Source: Tritrichomonas foetus (Eukaryota > Parabasalia > Tritrichomonadida > Tritrichomonadidae). Taken from it: a stretch of 55,867 nt of DNA. The position numbers were made by a program, and so were the translations under genes. Under the pieces are notes generated by a model. The model searched no databases. It was not told where the DNA came from and saw nothing but the letters and a program-made list of their open reading frames with translations. The DNA is taken from the NCBI GenBank assembly GCA_001839685.1, contig MLAK01000771.1, positions 119,881 through 175,747 on the forward strand. The letters are read 5' to 3'. Below are positions 21,068 to 30,270 of the stretch, one piece after another. How positions within the stretch are numbered: the first letter of the stretch is position 1; every line of letters starts with the position of its first letter.

Positions 21068-21302
21068 CGAGATGCTGGAAAGTTGTGATTTTTATTTTAA
21101 TAGAAAAACTGATTGAAAAAGATCTTATAACGTCAATTTAGCTTGAAAAAGTTTGATAAACTCATCAATAATTTTATTTGTAACGTGCAAAATCTTCATT
21201 CAATTTACTCTCAAAAATTTAAGCATGAATAATTAACAAGAAAATGGTTAGTTTATTTGTTCGTTATTTCGAGAATTGATGTTCTCATAAACATTTTTCA
21301 CA

Positions 21303-21634
21303 TCAAGTTTCAACTTCATATATTTTTCTAGAAGTATCCAATGATTGCTTAGTTAAGCCTTGTGAGAAAGGAAAATTTATTACAATGATTTTTTCGTTCT
21401 TTTTTTGTGATTCTTGATATATCCAATCTAATCTAATCTCCATATCAGAAAAGTCAAGAAAAATATAAATCACATTATTTCTCATTAAATCATGGAGCAA
21501 TTGTAATGCTCTTTACTTGATTCCAAAGCAAAATCGATTTCCTGGATTCGATCTTTTTCTTTCCGAATTGCTTCTTTCATGTCAAAAATGTCTTCCAAGA
21601 AAGGCAATTCACATTTCCCTCCAAAATCTGACAT
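21303..21634 (-). pseudogene. Broken short coding sequence next to poly(T)
   Basis: Two minus-strand frames read as one protein with a frameshift. MSDFGGKCELPFLEDIFDMK to HYNCSMI (21634-21485) is joined near 21500 to LLHDLMRNNVIYIFLDFSDM and onward to a stop at 21303. Upstream of the ATG the same frame reads HIFILAFDARKSDDFLFQ and a stop, and then meets the 68-base poly(T) tract. The pieces look like real but degenerate coding sequence. The family is not recognised. Confidence 0.35.
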
Positions 21635-21711
21635 AAATAATAATGAATCACTTTATTGAAACAAAAAATCATCACTTTTCCTGGCATCGAATGCCAAAAT
21701 GAAAATATGAC

Positions 21712-21714
<3 letters not shown>

Positions 21715-21783
<69 letters not shown>

Positions 21784-21800
21784 TTGTTGTTGTTGTTGTT
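21715..21800 (+). repeat. Poly(T) tract (68 bases) plus (GTT)n
   Basis: A run of T from 21715 to 21782 is followed by six GTT units. On the minus strand it reads (AAC)n then A68, running directly into the broken coding sequence at 21303-21634. Confidence 0.9.
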
Positions 21801-22086
21801 TTGTTTTGTATTGGCCTACAGACAATTTTCATCATAACTCAAAGAAAAGAAATTCTTGGTGTTATGACTAATTTTATGCTTAGTCAATCTGAATATTCGA
21901 CTTTTTGTGAAGTGAAAATGTGCTTTTTACCAAATAGTGTTTGACAACTCTTTCAGAAGATATCTTCTTTTCAATACTTCTTGTCATTGGAGTGAATATG
22001 AATTTCTTCACAAAATAGGATACTCTTAGGATTCATCTGAAGATCCTTTTGTAATTGTCATTGTTTGATGATATATCTCATCAATG

Positions 22087-22114
22087 AAAAATAAAAATAA
22101 AAATAAAAATAAAA
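22087..22114 (+). repeat. (AAAAAT)n microsatellite
   Basis: Four to five AAAAAT units lie just downstream of the stop of the ankyrin/Cys-rich gene. Confidence 0.7.
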
Positions 22115-22163
22115 GAATTTATAATATCTTTATTTAAAAAAACATTTATACTTTTTTAATATC

Positions 22164-23595
22164 TTAGTGTGTTTTTTCATGTACATCTGTCTTACTACAA
22201 ATAAAACAATAAGGTTTCTTACATTTATTGCAAATGTGACAATTTGATGTTCCACAAAGCAAGCATTTACTTTTGCCAAAAAATATTGGAATATGATTTG
22301 TAGCATTTGTTTGAAAAGGTTCTTCATTATCATTTTTTGGAATAGTTGAATCATTTTGATTTGCATTTTTTTCATCTTTAGCTTGATGATCTGGTGAAAG
22401 TTTTTCATCAGTTGGTGAAATATTCAATATGTTTCCAATTTGATTGATTTGATCATTTAATACTTTCAATTGATTATTGAAATTAGAAACTGTGGAATCA
22501 TCCTTTAATTCGATTGGCGTTTCAATCACATCACCTTCTTGTAAATCTGTTGAATTTAAATCTGGTAAGTTTAGTTTATTTTTTACAAATTTAATCTGAT
22601 TTTCAATTTGGGATAACTCATGTTTCACTTGCTTCAATTTTTGCTCATTTTGCAAGACTATTTTATTCATATCATTTTCATTAGAATTGTCTGGTGTTTG
22701 ATGTGTAATAATTTCTGATTTTTCATTTTGATCCTCCTCTTCTTCTTCTTCAAATTCTTCTTCCTCCTCTTCACCATCAAGAATTGGCATGAATTTTGCA
22801 ATCATTTGATCAACTGTGGTTCTTTCTACTTTTTTACTACAAATATCATTAAAATATTTCTTTAATTTTTGATTATTTGACATTTTTACTGTTTGATAAG
22901 GTGTTTCTTTTAAGCTATTTTCAACACCTAGTTTTGCACCTGCTGCAATTAAAACCTTAGAAACCAAAAAGTTAGAATTTCGAGCAGCAAAATGAAGTGG
23001 AGTATTGTAAACTTACAAACAAAACACCTGATGCATCAATAGCAAAAACATCTGAACCTTCTCTTAAGAGAATTAAAACGTTTTTAAAGTTATTATTCGA
23101 AGCTGCAATGTGCAAAGGTGTTGAATGAATTTCAGGGACAAAACATTATAAAAAAAATCATAGAAAATTTCATTTGTGAGCCGGTTAATTTCATCTTCGG
23201 AGCCTTCTACATGAAGAAAATTATACAATATATTATAATCAGTAACTGCTGCTGCATAATGTATTGGATACCAGAAAGAAATTGAAAAACGCCAAAAATG
23301 AAAAATAAAACATTAAAAATTAAAAAAGTGGAACAACTGATGTATCAAATGAAGCATGAAGATGGAGAATTAAGTATAAAACAGTATCAAGTTGTTCACA
23401 TAGTATTGCATATATTAAAGGTGTTGGATCTGTAATAAACCTCAAAAATGGTTTTTTTGATATTATTGTTTTAACTTGAAGTGAGTCGCCAGAACATATC
23501 GGCATATCAATATTATTTCTATTGAGACCTAATTTCCTCAGAGACTTTTTCTTCCCATTTAAAATTGCCTCTGCTATTTCTTCAGAATTGTCCAT
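22164..23595 (-). pseudogene. Ankyrin-repeat protein with C-terminal Cys-rich finger, broken in three places
   Basis: Minus-strand pieces in different frames give, in order: an N-terminus from MDNSEEIAEAILNGKKK (ATG 23595); ankyrin repeats (YPIHYAAAVTDYNILYNFL, then STPLHIAASNNNFKNVLILL, then NTPLHFAARNSNFLVSKVL); an acidic EEEEEE region; a coiled-coil segment; and a C-terminal Cys-rich motif. In that motif CLLC, CHICNKC and CFIC are followed by a DVHEKTH ending, which resembles a B-box/RING-like zinc site. The frame is broken near 23320, 23150 and 23010, each time by a short T-rich insertion between repeats. The 267-residue C-terminal part (22164-22967) is intact. These could be true lesions, sequence errors or unrecognised tiny introns. 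Confidence 0.6.
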
Positions 23596-23797
23596 TTGAA
23601 AAAAAGTGACATTTTTTTGCCAACTAAAAATCACCTCGAAAAAATATATAAGTAGAGAGAGATATTAGAAAGCATTAAAACATGAAAATAACTCGAAAAT
23701 TGAGTTTTGATGAAAAGGAAAAGAATAAAATTTAACTTTTTTATCATTTATTTTTAGAATTAAGAAACAACAAAATGTAAAGGATATATTTTTATCA

Positions 23798-24043
23798 ATG
23801 AACAAACAATTGAAAATAATGATGCATTTGGTTAGGATCCTTCAGCTAATATTTTCATGTGGATTAGTGATGACGTCCTTTGGAGATTTTTTTCAAGTAG
23901 TAATTGATCATCTCTGTGTTTTTGACCATCTTCAACAATATTTAAAGATAATAATTGATGAATCTTCAACATTAGCTAGTGACATCAAACATGCATACAT
24001 ACAGATATTATTATATATTTGCGATTTAGTAGGAAATAACTGA
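23798..24043 (+). CDS. Small ORF of unknown status
   Basis: An 81-residue open frame starts MNKQLKIMMHLV, has a hydrophobic stretch near residues 12-28 and ends ICDLVGNN. No family, Inr or neighbour supports it. It may be chance or a coding relic in the 23640-24370 spacer, which otherwise holds only the 15-bp repeat. Confidence 0.2.
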   Translation: MNKQLKIMMHLVRILQLIFSCGLVMTSFGDFFQVVIDHLCVFDHLQQYLKIIIDESSTLASDIKHAYIQILLYICDLVGNN

Positions 24044-24210
24044 TGATTCTTATATATTTTCTAAAATAATAAAACAGAATTCAATGCTCTAATATCTGTT
24101 CGCTGAATGTTCCATTTTTAGAATAAAATTCTTCTGAAAACGGAACTCAATGTTCTCCATTTCTCTAAATCTTTTTGTGCTGAAACTTTTTATTATTGAC
24201 AATAATATCA

Positions 24211-24330
24211 ATATATCATTCATAAATATATCATTCATAAATATATCATTCATAAATATATCATTCATAAATATATCATTCATAAATATATCATTCATAA
24301 ATATATCATTCATAAATATATCATTCATAA
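24211..24330 (+). repeat. 15-bp tandem repeat, 8 copies
   Basis: The unit atatatcattcataa is repeated eight times without visible change, just downstream of the RAD23-like gene. Because 15 is a multiple of three, it is open in several frames (for example MNDIF repeats on the minus strand). I judge those frames non-coding. Confidence 0.95.
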
Positions 24331-24374
24331 ATATATAAACATATGTTTGAATATATTGAAAGTTATCAAAAACA

Positions 24375-25322
24375 TCAAAAATTTCCTGATGAAATCCATT
24401 CTGCTGCAATTTGTTCATTTCGATCTGCTGCCAGAAATATTTCCAATATTGCTTCAGGATCATAACCAGGACGTTGAAGTCTCTTCAATACTGCTCTTTC
24501 GCCTGGAGTCAATCGTTCCAATTCAGCCTGAAGGGTTCTTCTTTGGATATTATTCTGCTGGTTTGATGTGGAAGGTGAATTTTGATTAATTTGACCATTT
24601 TGTTCATTTGATGTACTTGACAGCAAAAGTGCCGCAGCCGCATTCACATCAAAATTAGCAGCTCGAAGTGAATTTTCGCAGACAACTTTTTGAAAACCAA
24701 GATCGACCAAATTGCCGACTAATTCTTGAAAGTTTGGAGGATCCCTGATTAAATTTTGGCTTTGATGGTGATGGTGATGTGATTCGCGAGTCGATTCTGC
24801 GTTTTGACGATGAGTTTGGCGATTCGAATTGGGATTCCAAAAATTTTCTAATATTGGATTATTGTTATTCGGAAGATTTTGATGCGTACTGTGTCTCGAA
24901 GAATTAATGCTGTTGTTTGGATTTGTTTTGTTTTGTGGCAAATTTTTCGGAATTGGGTTTGAATTTGGCTGTGTCGATTTTATTGGAGCTTGCTGCGAAT
25001 TTGGCGGCTGGCTTGGTATTTTTTTCGGTTTTTCTGTATTTTGAGGTGGCGAATTTGAAGGTAAAGGTCCGGGCTTCGGCCGGATGGCTCGCATATTAGT
25101 TGCATGAATAAAAATTGTGGAGTTTTTATCGTTCTCTAGGTTTATATCGCGTATGTATTTCGAATCGGGGAGGATGGAGGCTCGATAGATGAGCTTTATA
25201 GAAGATAATTGGAAATGGAATTTTTCTTCGATGATTTTTTTGAGCTGGAGGATGTTGCTGTCTTTACTGACTTGAACAGAAAACTCTTTACCTGTCACAG
25301 TTGATAAAGGAACATCAATCAT
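24375..25322 (-). CDS. RAD23-like ubiquitin shuttle protein (UBL-UBA-UBA)
   Basis: This 315-residue protein probably carries ubiquitinated substrates to the proteasome. Residues 1-75 form a ubiquitin-like domain (MIDVPLSTVTGKEFSV, with IKLIYRASILPD matching the ubiquitin I44-region strand). A Pro/Asn/Gln-rich linker with a natural His run (182-186) follows, then UBA1 (about 198-236, LVDLGF) and UBA2 (about 272-311, ending NEQIAAEWI). The order fits RAD23/DSK2-type shuttles, and UBA2 resembles RAD23. The STI1-like XPC-binding domain that RAD23 has between the UBAs is not evident in the short 240-270 linker. Confidence 0.75.
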   Translation of the reverse strand: MIDVPLSTVTGKEFSVQVSKDSNILQLKKIIEEKFHFQLSSIKLIYRASILPDSKYIRDINLENDKNSTIFIHATNMRAIRPKPGPLPSNSPPQNTEKPKKIPSQPPNSQQAPIKSTQPNSNPIPKNLPQNKTNPNNSINSSRHSTHQNLPNNNNPILENFWNPNSNRQTHRQNAESTRESHHHHHQSQNLIRDPPNFQELVGNLVDLGFQKVVCENSLRAANFDVNAAAALLLSSTSNEQNGQINQNSPSTSNQQNNIQRRTLQAELERLTPGERAVLKRLQRPGYDPEAILEIFLAADRNEQIAAEWISSGNF

Positions 25323-25683
25323 GCAGGATAATTATGGGAATGTAGAACTTTTTGATAGATTATTTAGTTCATAATCCATTCTGGTTAACCAATAAAATCG
25401 TTAACCAAACATTTCTAGATTTTCCGAAAAAAGAATATAATGAAGATTATGGGAGAAGATATTTCATCTTAATGATTTAAAACAGAAAAATTTCATCCAG
25501 AATACAATGAATATTAGATACAAAATAAGTATCACTTGTCATTGAAAAGTTGGCAGGATCTTTTTTCCTATGAATTTTGAATTTTGACAAATTAACACAC
25601 GTTGTTCACTTCACATTTAAAAAACACATAGGATAATGAATATCAACAGAAAGTGAAAAAGGAGTATAATTTTATTAATAGGT
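25323..25683. other. Intergenic spacer
   Basis: This AT-rich spacer lies between two minus-strand genes. I see nothing specific in it. Confidence 0.6.
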
Positions 25684-27561
25684 TTAGATATCAAGTATTT
25701 CTGTTTGTCTAAGATCGATGATTTGATCAAGTTTCTTTCTTTCAATCTCATCTTGCTTAATTTCGTTTGCCTTTTTAATGGCTGCATCTTTTTGACATTT
25801 TTCTTTCAGTTTTAAGAGCTGTTGTAATGATTGGAATGTATCAAGTTGTTTTTGTTGATGTTCATTTTGATTTCCAAGAGTTTTCTTTTGTTCTTTTAAA
25901 GCTTTAGTTTCCTTTTTGAGAACTCGAGCGGATTTTTGTAAATAATCTGAATAAGTTTTGATTTCATTTGATACACAATTACCTGTATCAACAGCTTTTG
26001 ATTCATCTCTTGTTCTTTTGTTTAATCTTTCTAAACATGAAAACTGTTGTGTAACATTGTGAAACTTGGAATGATAAATTGCAATATCATTTTGTAATTT
26101 TCGTGTTTCTTCTTCAAGCTCCATAGAAGCAGTATCATATTCATTGATAATATTTAAGTACTTTTGTTTTGCAACCAAATACTTGGATTCAATCTGTGCT
26201 TTGAGTTTTCGTTGTTCTTGAAGTTTTGCGACGAAAGGTTTCAGTTCACTTTGCCTTTCTTTAATTCTTGATTGAATTTCTTTTACAATTTTGCTCATTT
26301 CTTCTAAAGTTTTACCTTTAATATCATCAAATTCGGCTTTTGATGAAGATACACTTTCTAATTGTTGTCTTGTTTCCCTGAATCCTGTTATTCCTCTCTT
26401 TCTTTCGATTATCAAGATTTCATTATGAAATGTCTTTTGTTGCTCTCTGACAATATCTTCAGTTCTTTTTAGAATAGCTAACTCTTTTCTATGTCCAGCA
26501 ATATCTGTTTGATATCCCTTATAGGTTTCATTTTTTGTTTTGAGATTTCTTACATAGACAACAAAATCATTGGGAGATGGAATTTCGATGCAGCCTTCAT
26601 TTTTCCTTTGTTGGAGTTTTTCTTCGCATTCTTTTGTAGCTTTTTGAATGTCACTTAGTTGCTTTTCTTTTTGATCTAATCTGAGAGTAGCAGCAATTAC
26701 TTGTTTCTGTGCCATGACCAATTGTGAATCAGGAGAATTATTGTTTGCATCTTTATTCTTTAGTGTATCAAGTTCAGTTCTGAGTGAATTTAACTTAGTT
26801 TCCATATGAACTCTCATATTTTTATATCTATCTGTCGCAACTTGTTGACGATGTAAAAGAAGTCTTTTTTCATCATTTAGTCTTTGCATTTGTTCTTGTA
26901 ATTTCATTTCTCTTTCACCTTCATTTCGAAGCTTCGAAGTCAGCTTTAATAGCAGCTCAAGGTTTTTGACTTTTTCCATTTTCCTTTTGAATGAAGAAAT
27001 GCGAGATGCCAATCTAGCTTTATCAGCTTCGAGATCTGAAATAGATGCTTTTAATTCATCAACATTAGTTCCTCCGACATTTTCGAATTCTTGTTGGATA
27101 AATTCAAACTTCTCTCTTAATTCTCTATGCTGACCAAGTAATTCAGATATCATTGGATCAACTTTAATTTCTTCTGGAATTTGAACCTCTTCCATATATC
27201 TTGATAAATATGCTCTCTTCTTCATCTCATCCATATCGCGAAGCAAATACAGCATAGCTGGATGAATAAGCTTCTTATCTGCATTTGCTAGCCTTATATC
27301 CCACTCTTCAGGTTCAACAGGAAACTCGTATTTTAAAACTCTTAAAAATTCAGAGATTCTTTCCACTGTGGCTTCAATCTTTTCTCCACCAATTTTACTA
27401 GGTTGTTTATCATTTATACCATGAATTATTGTATTGAATAGTTCTAGAAGATCTTTTCCGCTGACTTCAGAGAACTGGAACAACGTGAAATTCATTTGTA
27501 GATGATTCTTAAGTAAATTCACAATTTGCTCTTCAACATCACGTTCAACAAAGCTGAGCAT
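25684..27561 (-). CDS. IFT81: Intraflagellar transport protein IFT81
   Basis: IFT81 is an IFT-B core subunit that pairs with IFT74 to carry tubulin along flagella. The N-terminal calponin-homology-like domain (about 1-120) includes MNFTLFQFSEVSGKDLLEL and the family signature MKKRAYLSRYMEEVQIPEE. A long coiled coil follows. Within it RKRGITGF and, about 20 residues on, IKGKTLEEMSKIVKEI correspond to conserved stretches in animal IFT81. The length of about 625 residues is near the usual 650-680. I place the start at the first in-frame ATG (27561), which aligns with the family start. The frame is open for another 17 codons upstream without an ATG. A nearby out-of-frame ATG at 27623 leaves open a small sequence error or a different 5' end. 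Confidence 0.9.
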   Translation of the reverse strand: MLSFVERDVEEQIVNLLKNHLQMNFTLFQFSEVSGKDLLELFNTIIHGINDKQPSKIGGEKIEATVERISEFLRVLKYEFPVEPEEWDIRLANADKKLIHPAMLYLLRDMDEMKKRAYLSRYMEEVQIPEEIKVDPMISELLGQHRELREKFEFIQQEFENVGGTNVDELKASISDLEADKARLASRISSFKRKMEKVKNLELLLKLTSKLRNEGEREMKLQEQMQRLNDEKRLLLHRQQVATDRYKNMRVHMETKLNSLRTELDTLKNKDANNNSPDSQLVMAQKQVIAATLRLDQKEKQLSDIQKATKECEEKLQQRKNEGCIEIPSPNDFVVYVRNLKTKNETYKGYQTDIAGHRKELAILKRTEDIVREQQKTFHNEILIIERKRGITGFRETRQQLESVSSSKAEFDDIKGKTLEEMSKIVKEIQSRIKERQSELKPFVAKLQEQRKLKAQIESKYLVAKQKYLNIINEYDTASMELEEETRKLQNDIAIYHSKFHNVTQQFSCLERLNKRTRDESKAVDTGNCVSNEIKTYSDYLQKSARVLKKETKALKEQKKTLGNQNEHQQKQLDTFQSLQQLLKLKEKCQKDAAIKKANEIKQDEIERKKLDQIIDLRQTEILDI

Positions 27562-28031
27562 TTGATATAAAATATTTTCGATTTTCAATACATCATCAAA
27601 CGAGTTTTTCAAATTGCGAACATCAAAAAAATAAACTATTTAAATCATACTCACTTCAATTATATTTCCCGACAAGAAATGGAAAATTAACGTTAATGCA
27701 TGTTAATAATCACATAGCAATGGCATGATATAACATAAATCACACTTATAGTGTAATCCATAATCCAGAAAAACAATTTTTTTTTTTGAAACACATCAGT
27801 CGCGTTTGTTGATGTTAACATCTATGAGGTTTTAGTTTATCTTGATTTTTCGAATATCTAAAAGCATATCAATTCTTTATATATTCAACTTAATATGATT
27901 TTATTATGTTTTTTAATTTTTATTCTGATTTTTTGTTCACATTCTGAAAGGATTGACAAAGATTTGACCTTTCATAATTAAATTGACAAAGTCTGTTTGC
28001 ATTCATATTATTGTTTCTTTTCTTTTTTTCA
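27562..28031. other. Divergent intergenic region
   Basis: This AT-rich region lies between IFT81 (minus) and the BTB gene (plus). It contains a TTAACGTTAA palindrome near 27690. No gene is seen. Confidence 0.5.
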
Positions 28032-28036
28032 TCACT
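28032..28036 (+). promoter_or_regulatory. Inr-like element (TCACT)
   Basis: TCACT, preceded by a second partial TCAT at 28029, lies about 19 bases before the ATG of the BTB gene. Confidence 0.45.
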
Positions 28037-28052
28037 TTAGAGTACAAATCCA

Positions 28053-28763
28053 ATGAATCGGCCAGATAATCCTGATATAATTATTAATTCTTCAGATAAC
28101 CACAAATTTTCTTTGCATTCACCAATTTTACAACTTCGTTGGCCACTTTTCAAACGGGACCCAAATGAAGCAAAACGGAAGCTGTCACTTTTAGATTCTT
28201 CTTCAATTACAGCAATTATTGAGTACATTTATGCTGGTCTTCCTGCACAAGATAACATGAAAATAAATTTCAGAAATGCAGAGGTGCCTTTTCCTCCATC
28301 AGATCCATCATCACAATACAAATCTGATATGTTGAGACTTTTTACTTCACATATTGGTTCTGATTTTATTGTTGAGTGCCATGGAGAACGTTTCCAAGTT
28401 CATAAATTCGTGCTTGCAACACGATGTGGTTATTTTTCATCACTTTTTTGTTCAGGCATGTCTGAATGCAAGTCTGGAATTTATTATGACGCTTTTTGTG
28501 ATTCTTCTATGCATATGAAACAGTTTCTTGAGTATGTTTATTCAGGTGATACAAGATTAGTTACTGTTGATGATTGTATGTCGCTTGTAGGACTTACAAA
28601 AAGTTTCTATTTCCATGAGAATTATGAAGGGGAGGTTGAAGAATATGTAATGGCGGAAATTCTTCGTTCCCATATGTCACAGATAAATGAAGTTCAATCA
28701 AAAGCACGATCAAAGAATTTTGATAAAATGCTGGATTTAATTGATGCATGTGAAACATTTTAG
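28053..28763 (+). CDS. BTB/POZ domain protein
   Basis: The 236-residue protein has a clear BTB/POZ fold from about residue 105. It runs SDFIVECHGERFQVHKFVLA, then RCGYFSSLFCSGMSECKSG, and ends with LEYVYSGD. These are the strand-helix signatures used for homo- or heterodimerisation and often for recruiting Cullin-3. The first 90 residues look like half of a second, degenerate BTB domain (KFSLHSPILQLRWPLF, then IIEYIYAGLP). No Kelch or MATH partner domain follows. Two-BTB architectures of this size are common in trichomonad gene families. The target is unknown. Confidence 0.82.
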   Translation: MNRPDNPDIIINSSDNHKFSLHSPILQLRWPLFKRDPNEAKRKLSLLDSSSITAIIEYIYAGLPAQDNMKINFRNAEVPFPPSDPSSQYKSDMLRLFTSHIGSDFIVECHGERFQVHKFVLATRCGYFSSLFCSGMSECKSGIYYDAFCDSSMHMKQFLEYVYSGDTRLVTVDDCMSLVGLTKSFYFHENYEGEVEEYVMAEILRSHMSQINEVQSKARSKNFDKMLDLIDACETF

Positions 28764-28840
28764 GTCAAGCTCAGAAAAGGTCATCCAAATAAATGAAAAT
28801 TGTTTGTTTTTAATTCTAATGAATCTTTAGTAAAGAAAGA

Positions 28841-29040
28841 TTGATTCCATATGAATATTATTGATTCTATATGAATGTTATTGATTCTATATGAATGTTA
28901 TTGATTCTATATGAATGTTATTGATCCTATATGAATGTTATTGATCCTATATGAATGTTATTGATCCTATATGAATGTTATTGATTCAATATGAATGTTA
29001 TTGATTTTATATGAATGTTATTGATTCTATGTGAATGTCT
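28841..29040 (+). repeat. 20-bp tandem repeat, 10 copies
   Basis: The unit ttgattctatatgaatgtta is repeated ten times with a few point changes (tcc, tca, gtg variants). It fills most of the gap between the convergent 3' ends of the BTB and kinase genes. Confidence 0.95.
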
Positions 29041-29151
29041 TTTTGGTTTATGTTATTGAATTGATTCCTTAGCTCAAGATCATTTTTTTGAGAAAACAAA
29101 AAGAAAAAAAGTTGAATAATCATTTAAAAATTTAAAAAAACAAAAACAAAA

Positions 29152-30270
29152 TTATTCATAGTCTGGTGCAAAAGTAGGAATACTCAATGGCTTCAATGAT
29201 TTCTTCGATTGTTGCGAATTCATTCTATTTGCCACAGTCGCTAGTGTTCCTATTGGAAGAGATCGAAAAGTGTGAACTTCAGATTCCGCTATTGAAGCCC
29301 TTCTCACTCTTGCAAGGGAAATATTTTTTCTTTGTTGCGGAATTGAGAGATTCAACTTTGAGAGGGATCCTTGGTAAGACAACCTCGTTAGGTTTATTGG
29401 TTTCAAAATATTTGCTTTGATGATGTCAAGTTCCATCAAATATTCAATAGTCGCCCGTTTATTTTCATTAACTTCGATCATTTTTTTGATGAGTTTTACA
29501 AGCTCGAAATCAACATTCAAATTGGTAAATGTGATCATTCCCATCAGTATTGCGGTCTCGAATTCGCTTTGTTTGTCCGAAGGTGGCCAAGGAGTTTCAC
29601 CAACAAGCATATAATATATCGTTACGCCCAGTGCCCATATGTCAGATTTGAACGGATCGTGTCGCCTTTTCAGGATTAACTCAGGCGACATAAACGGTCG
29701 TGACCCGGCAAATTCATTTTTATGCGAACAGCCATGATTTGTGCATTCGCATGATAATCCAAAATCTGCAAGTTTTGGGCGGCCGTGCTTATCGATGAGA
29801 ATGTTCGCAGGTTTTATATCACGATGCGCAATATTGTGAGAGTGACAGCAGTGTAACGCGGAAATAATCTGAGCGATAGTTGGATATAACAAATGCGTTG
29901 GAAGTGGTCCGTTTTTCTTAACGTAGGATTGAAGGGAACCGCCTGGGCAATATTCCAGAACGATATACATAAAATCGCATTCGAAAAAATATTCGTATAT
30001 TTGGATAATATTTGGATGTGATAATTTCATGAGTAAAGAAATTTCTGCATCTGTTTCCGAATCGCAATCATGTGGAGTAACTTTGACGACAAATTTCTGA
30101 TGATATTTCACTGATTCGGCAAGATATACAACTGAAAACCCGCCGCTTCCGATTTTCTTTTCCATGATGTAGTCGTGCTTTTCCATGGCTTCTTTGAGTC
30201 GATTGATGACGAATGGGCTGTCCCAGATGATACAAACCTTAAGCTCGCCATCGCTTTCTTCTTCTCCCAT
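29152..30270 (-). CDS. Serine/threonine protein kinase
   Basis: This is a 372-residue kinase with all main catalytic motifs: glycine loop GSGGFSVV (41-48), VVK lysine K63, helix C glutamate about E76, catalytic loop HRDIKPAN (149-156), DFG (169-171), SPE in place of APE (195-197) and DIWALGV (210-216). The sequence resembles CAMK/SNF1-type or NEK-type kinases. KPAN rather than KPEN and the Cys/His-rich activation segment (SCECTNHGCSHKN, 173-185) are unusual. After the domain (about residue 290) a basic tail follows with no recognised module. ATG 30270 is the first codon. The substrate is unknown. Confidence 0.9.
   Translation of the reverse strand: MGEEESDGELKVCIIWDSPFVINRLKEAMEKHDYIMEKKIGSGGFSVVYLAESVKYHQKFVVKVTPHDCDSETDAEISLLMKLSHPNIIQIYEYFFECDFMYIVLEYCPGGSLQSYVKKNGPLPTHLLYPTIAQIISALHCCHSHNIAHRDIKPANILIDKHGRPKLADFGLSCECTNHGCSHKNEFAGSRPFMSPELILKRRHDPFKSDIWALGVTIYYMLVGETPWPPSDKQSEFETAILMGMITFTNLNVDFELVKLIKKMIEVNENKRATIEYLMELDIIKANILKPINLTRLSYQGSLSKLNLSIPQQRKNISLARVRRASIAESEVHTFRSLPIGTLATVANRMNSQQSKKSLKPLSIPTFAPDYE

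Noticed and set aside
21577..21835. ORFs with long poly-Lys or poly-Phe runs
   Set aside because: They are translations of the 68-base poly(T) tract.
22980..23050. Classical trichomonad intron in the ankyrin gene
   Set aside because: I do not see the 5' GTATGT and 3' ACTAACACACAG signals expected for such introns.
24089..24463. ORF with FMNDI repeats
   Set aside because: It is the 15-bp tandem repeat read in one frame, overlapping the end of the RAD23-like gene.
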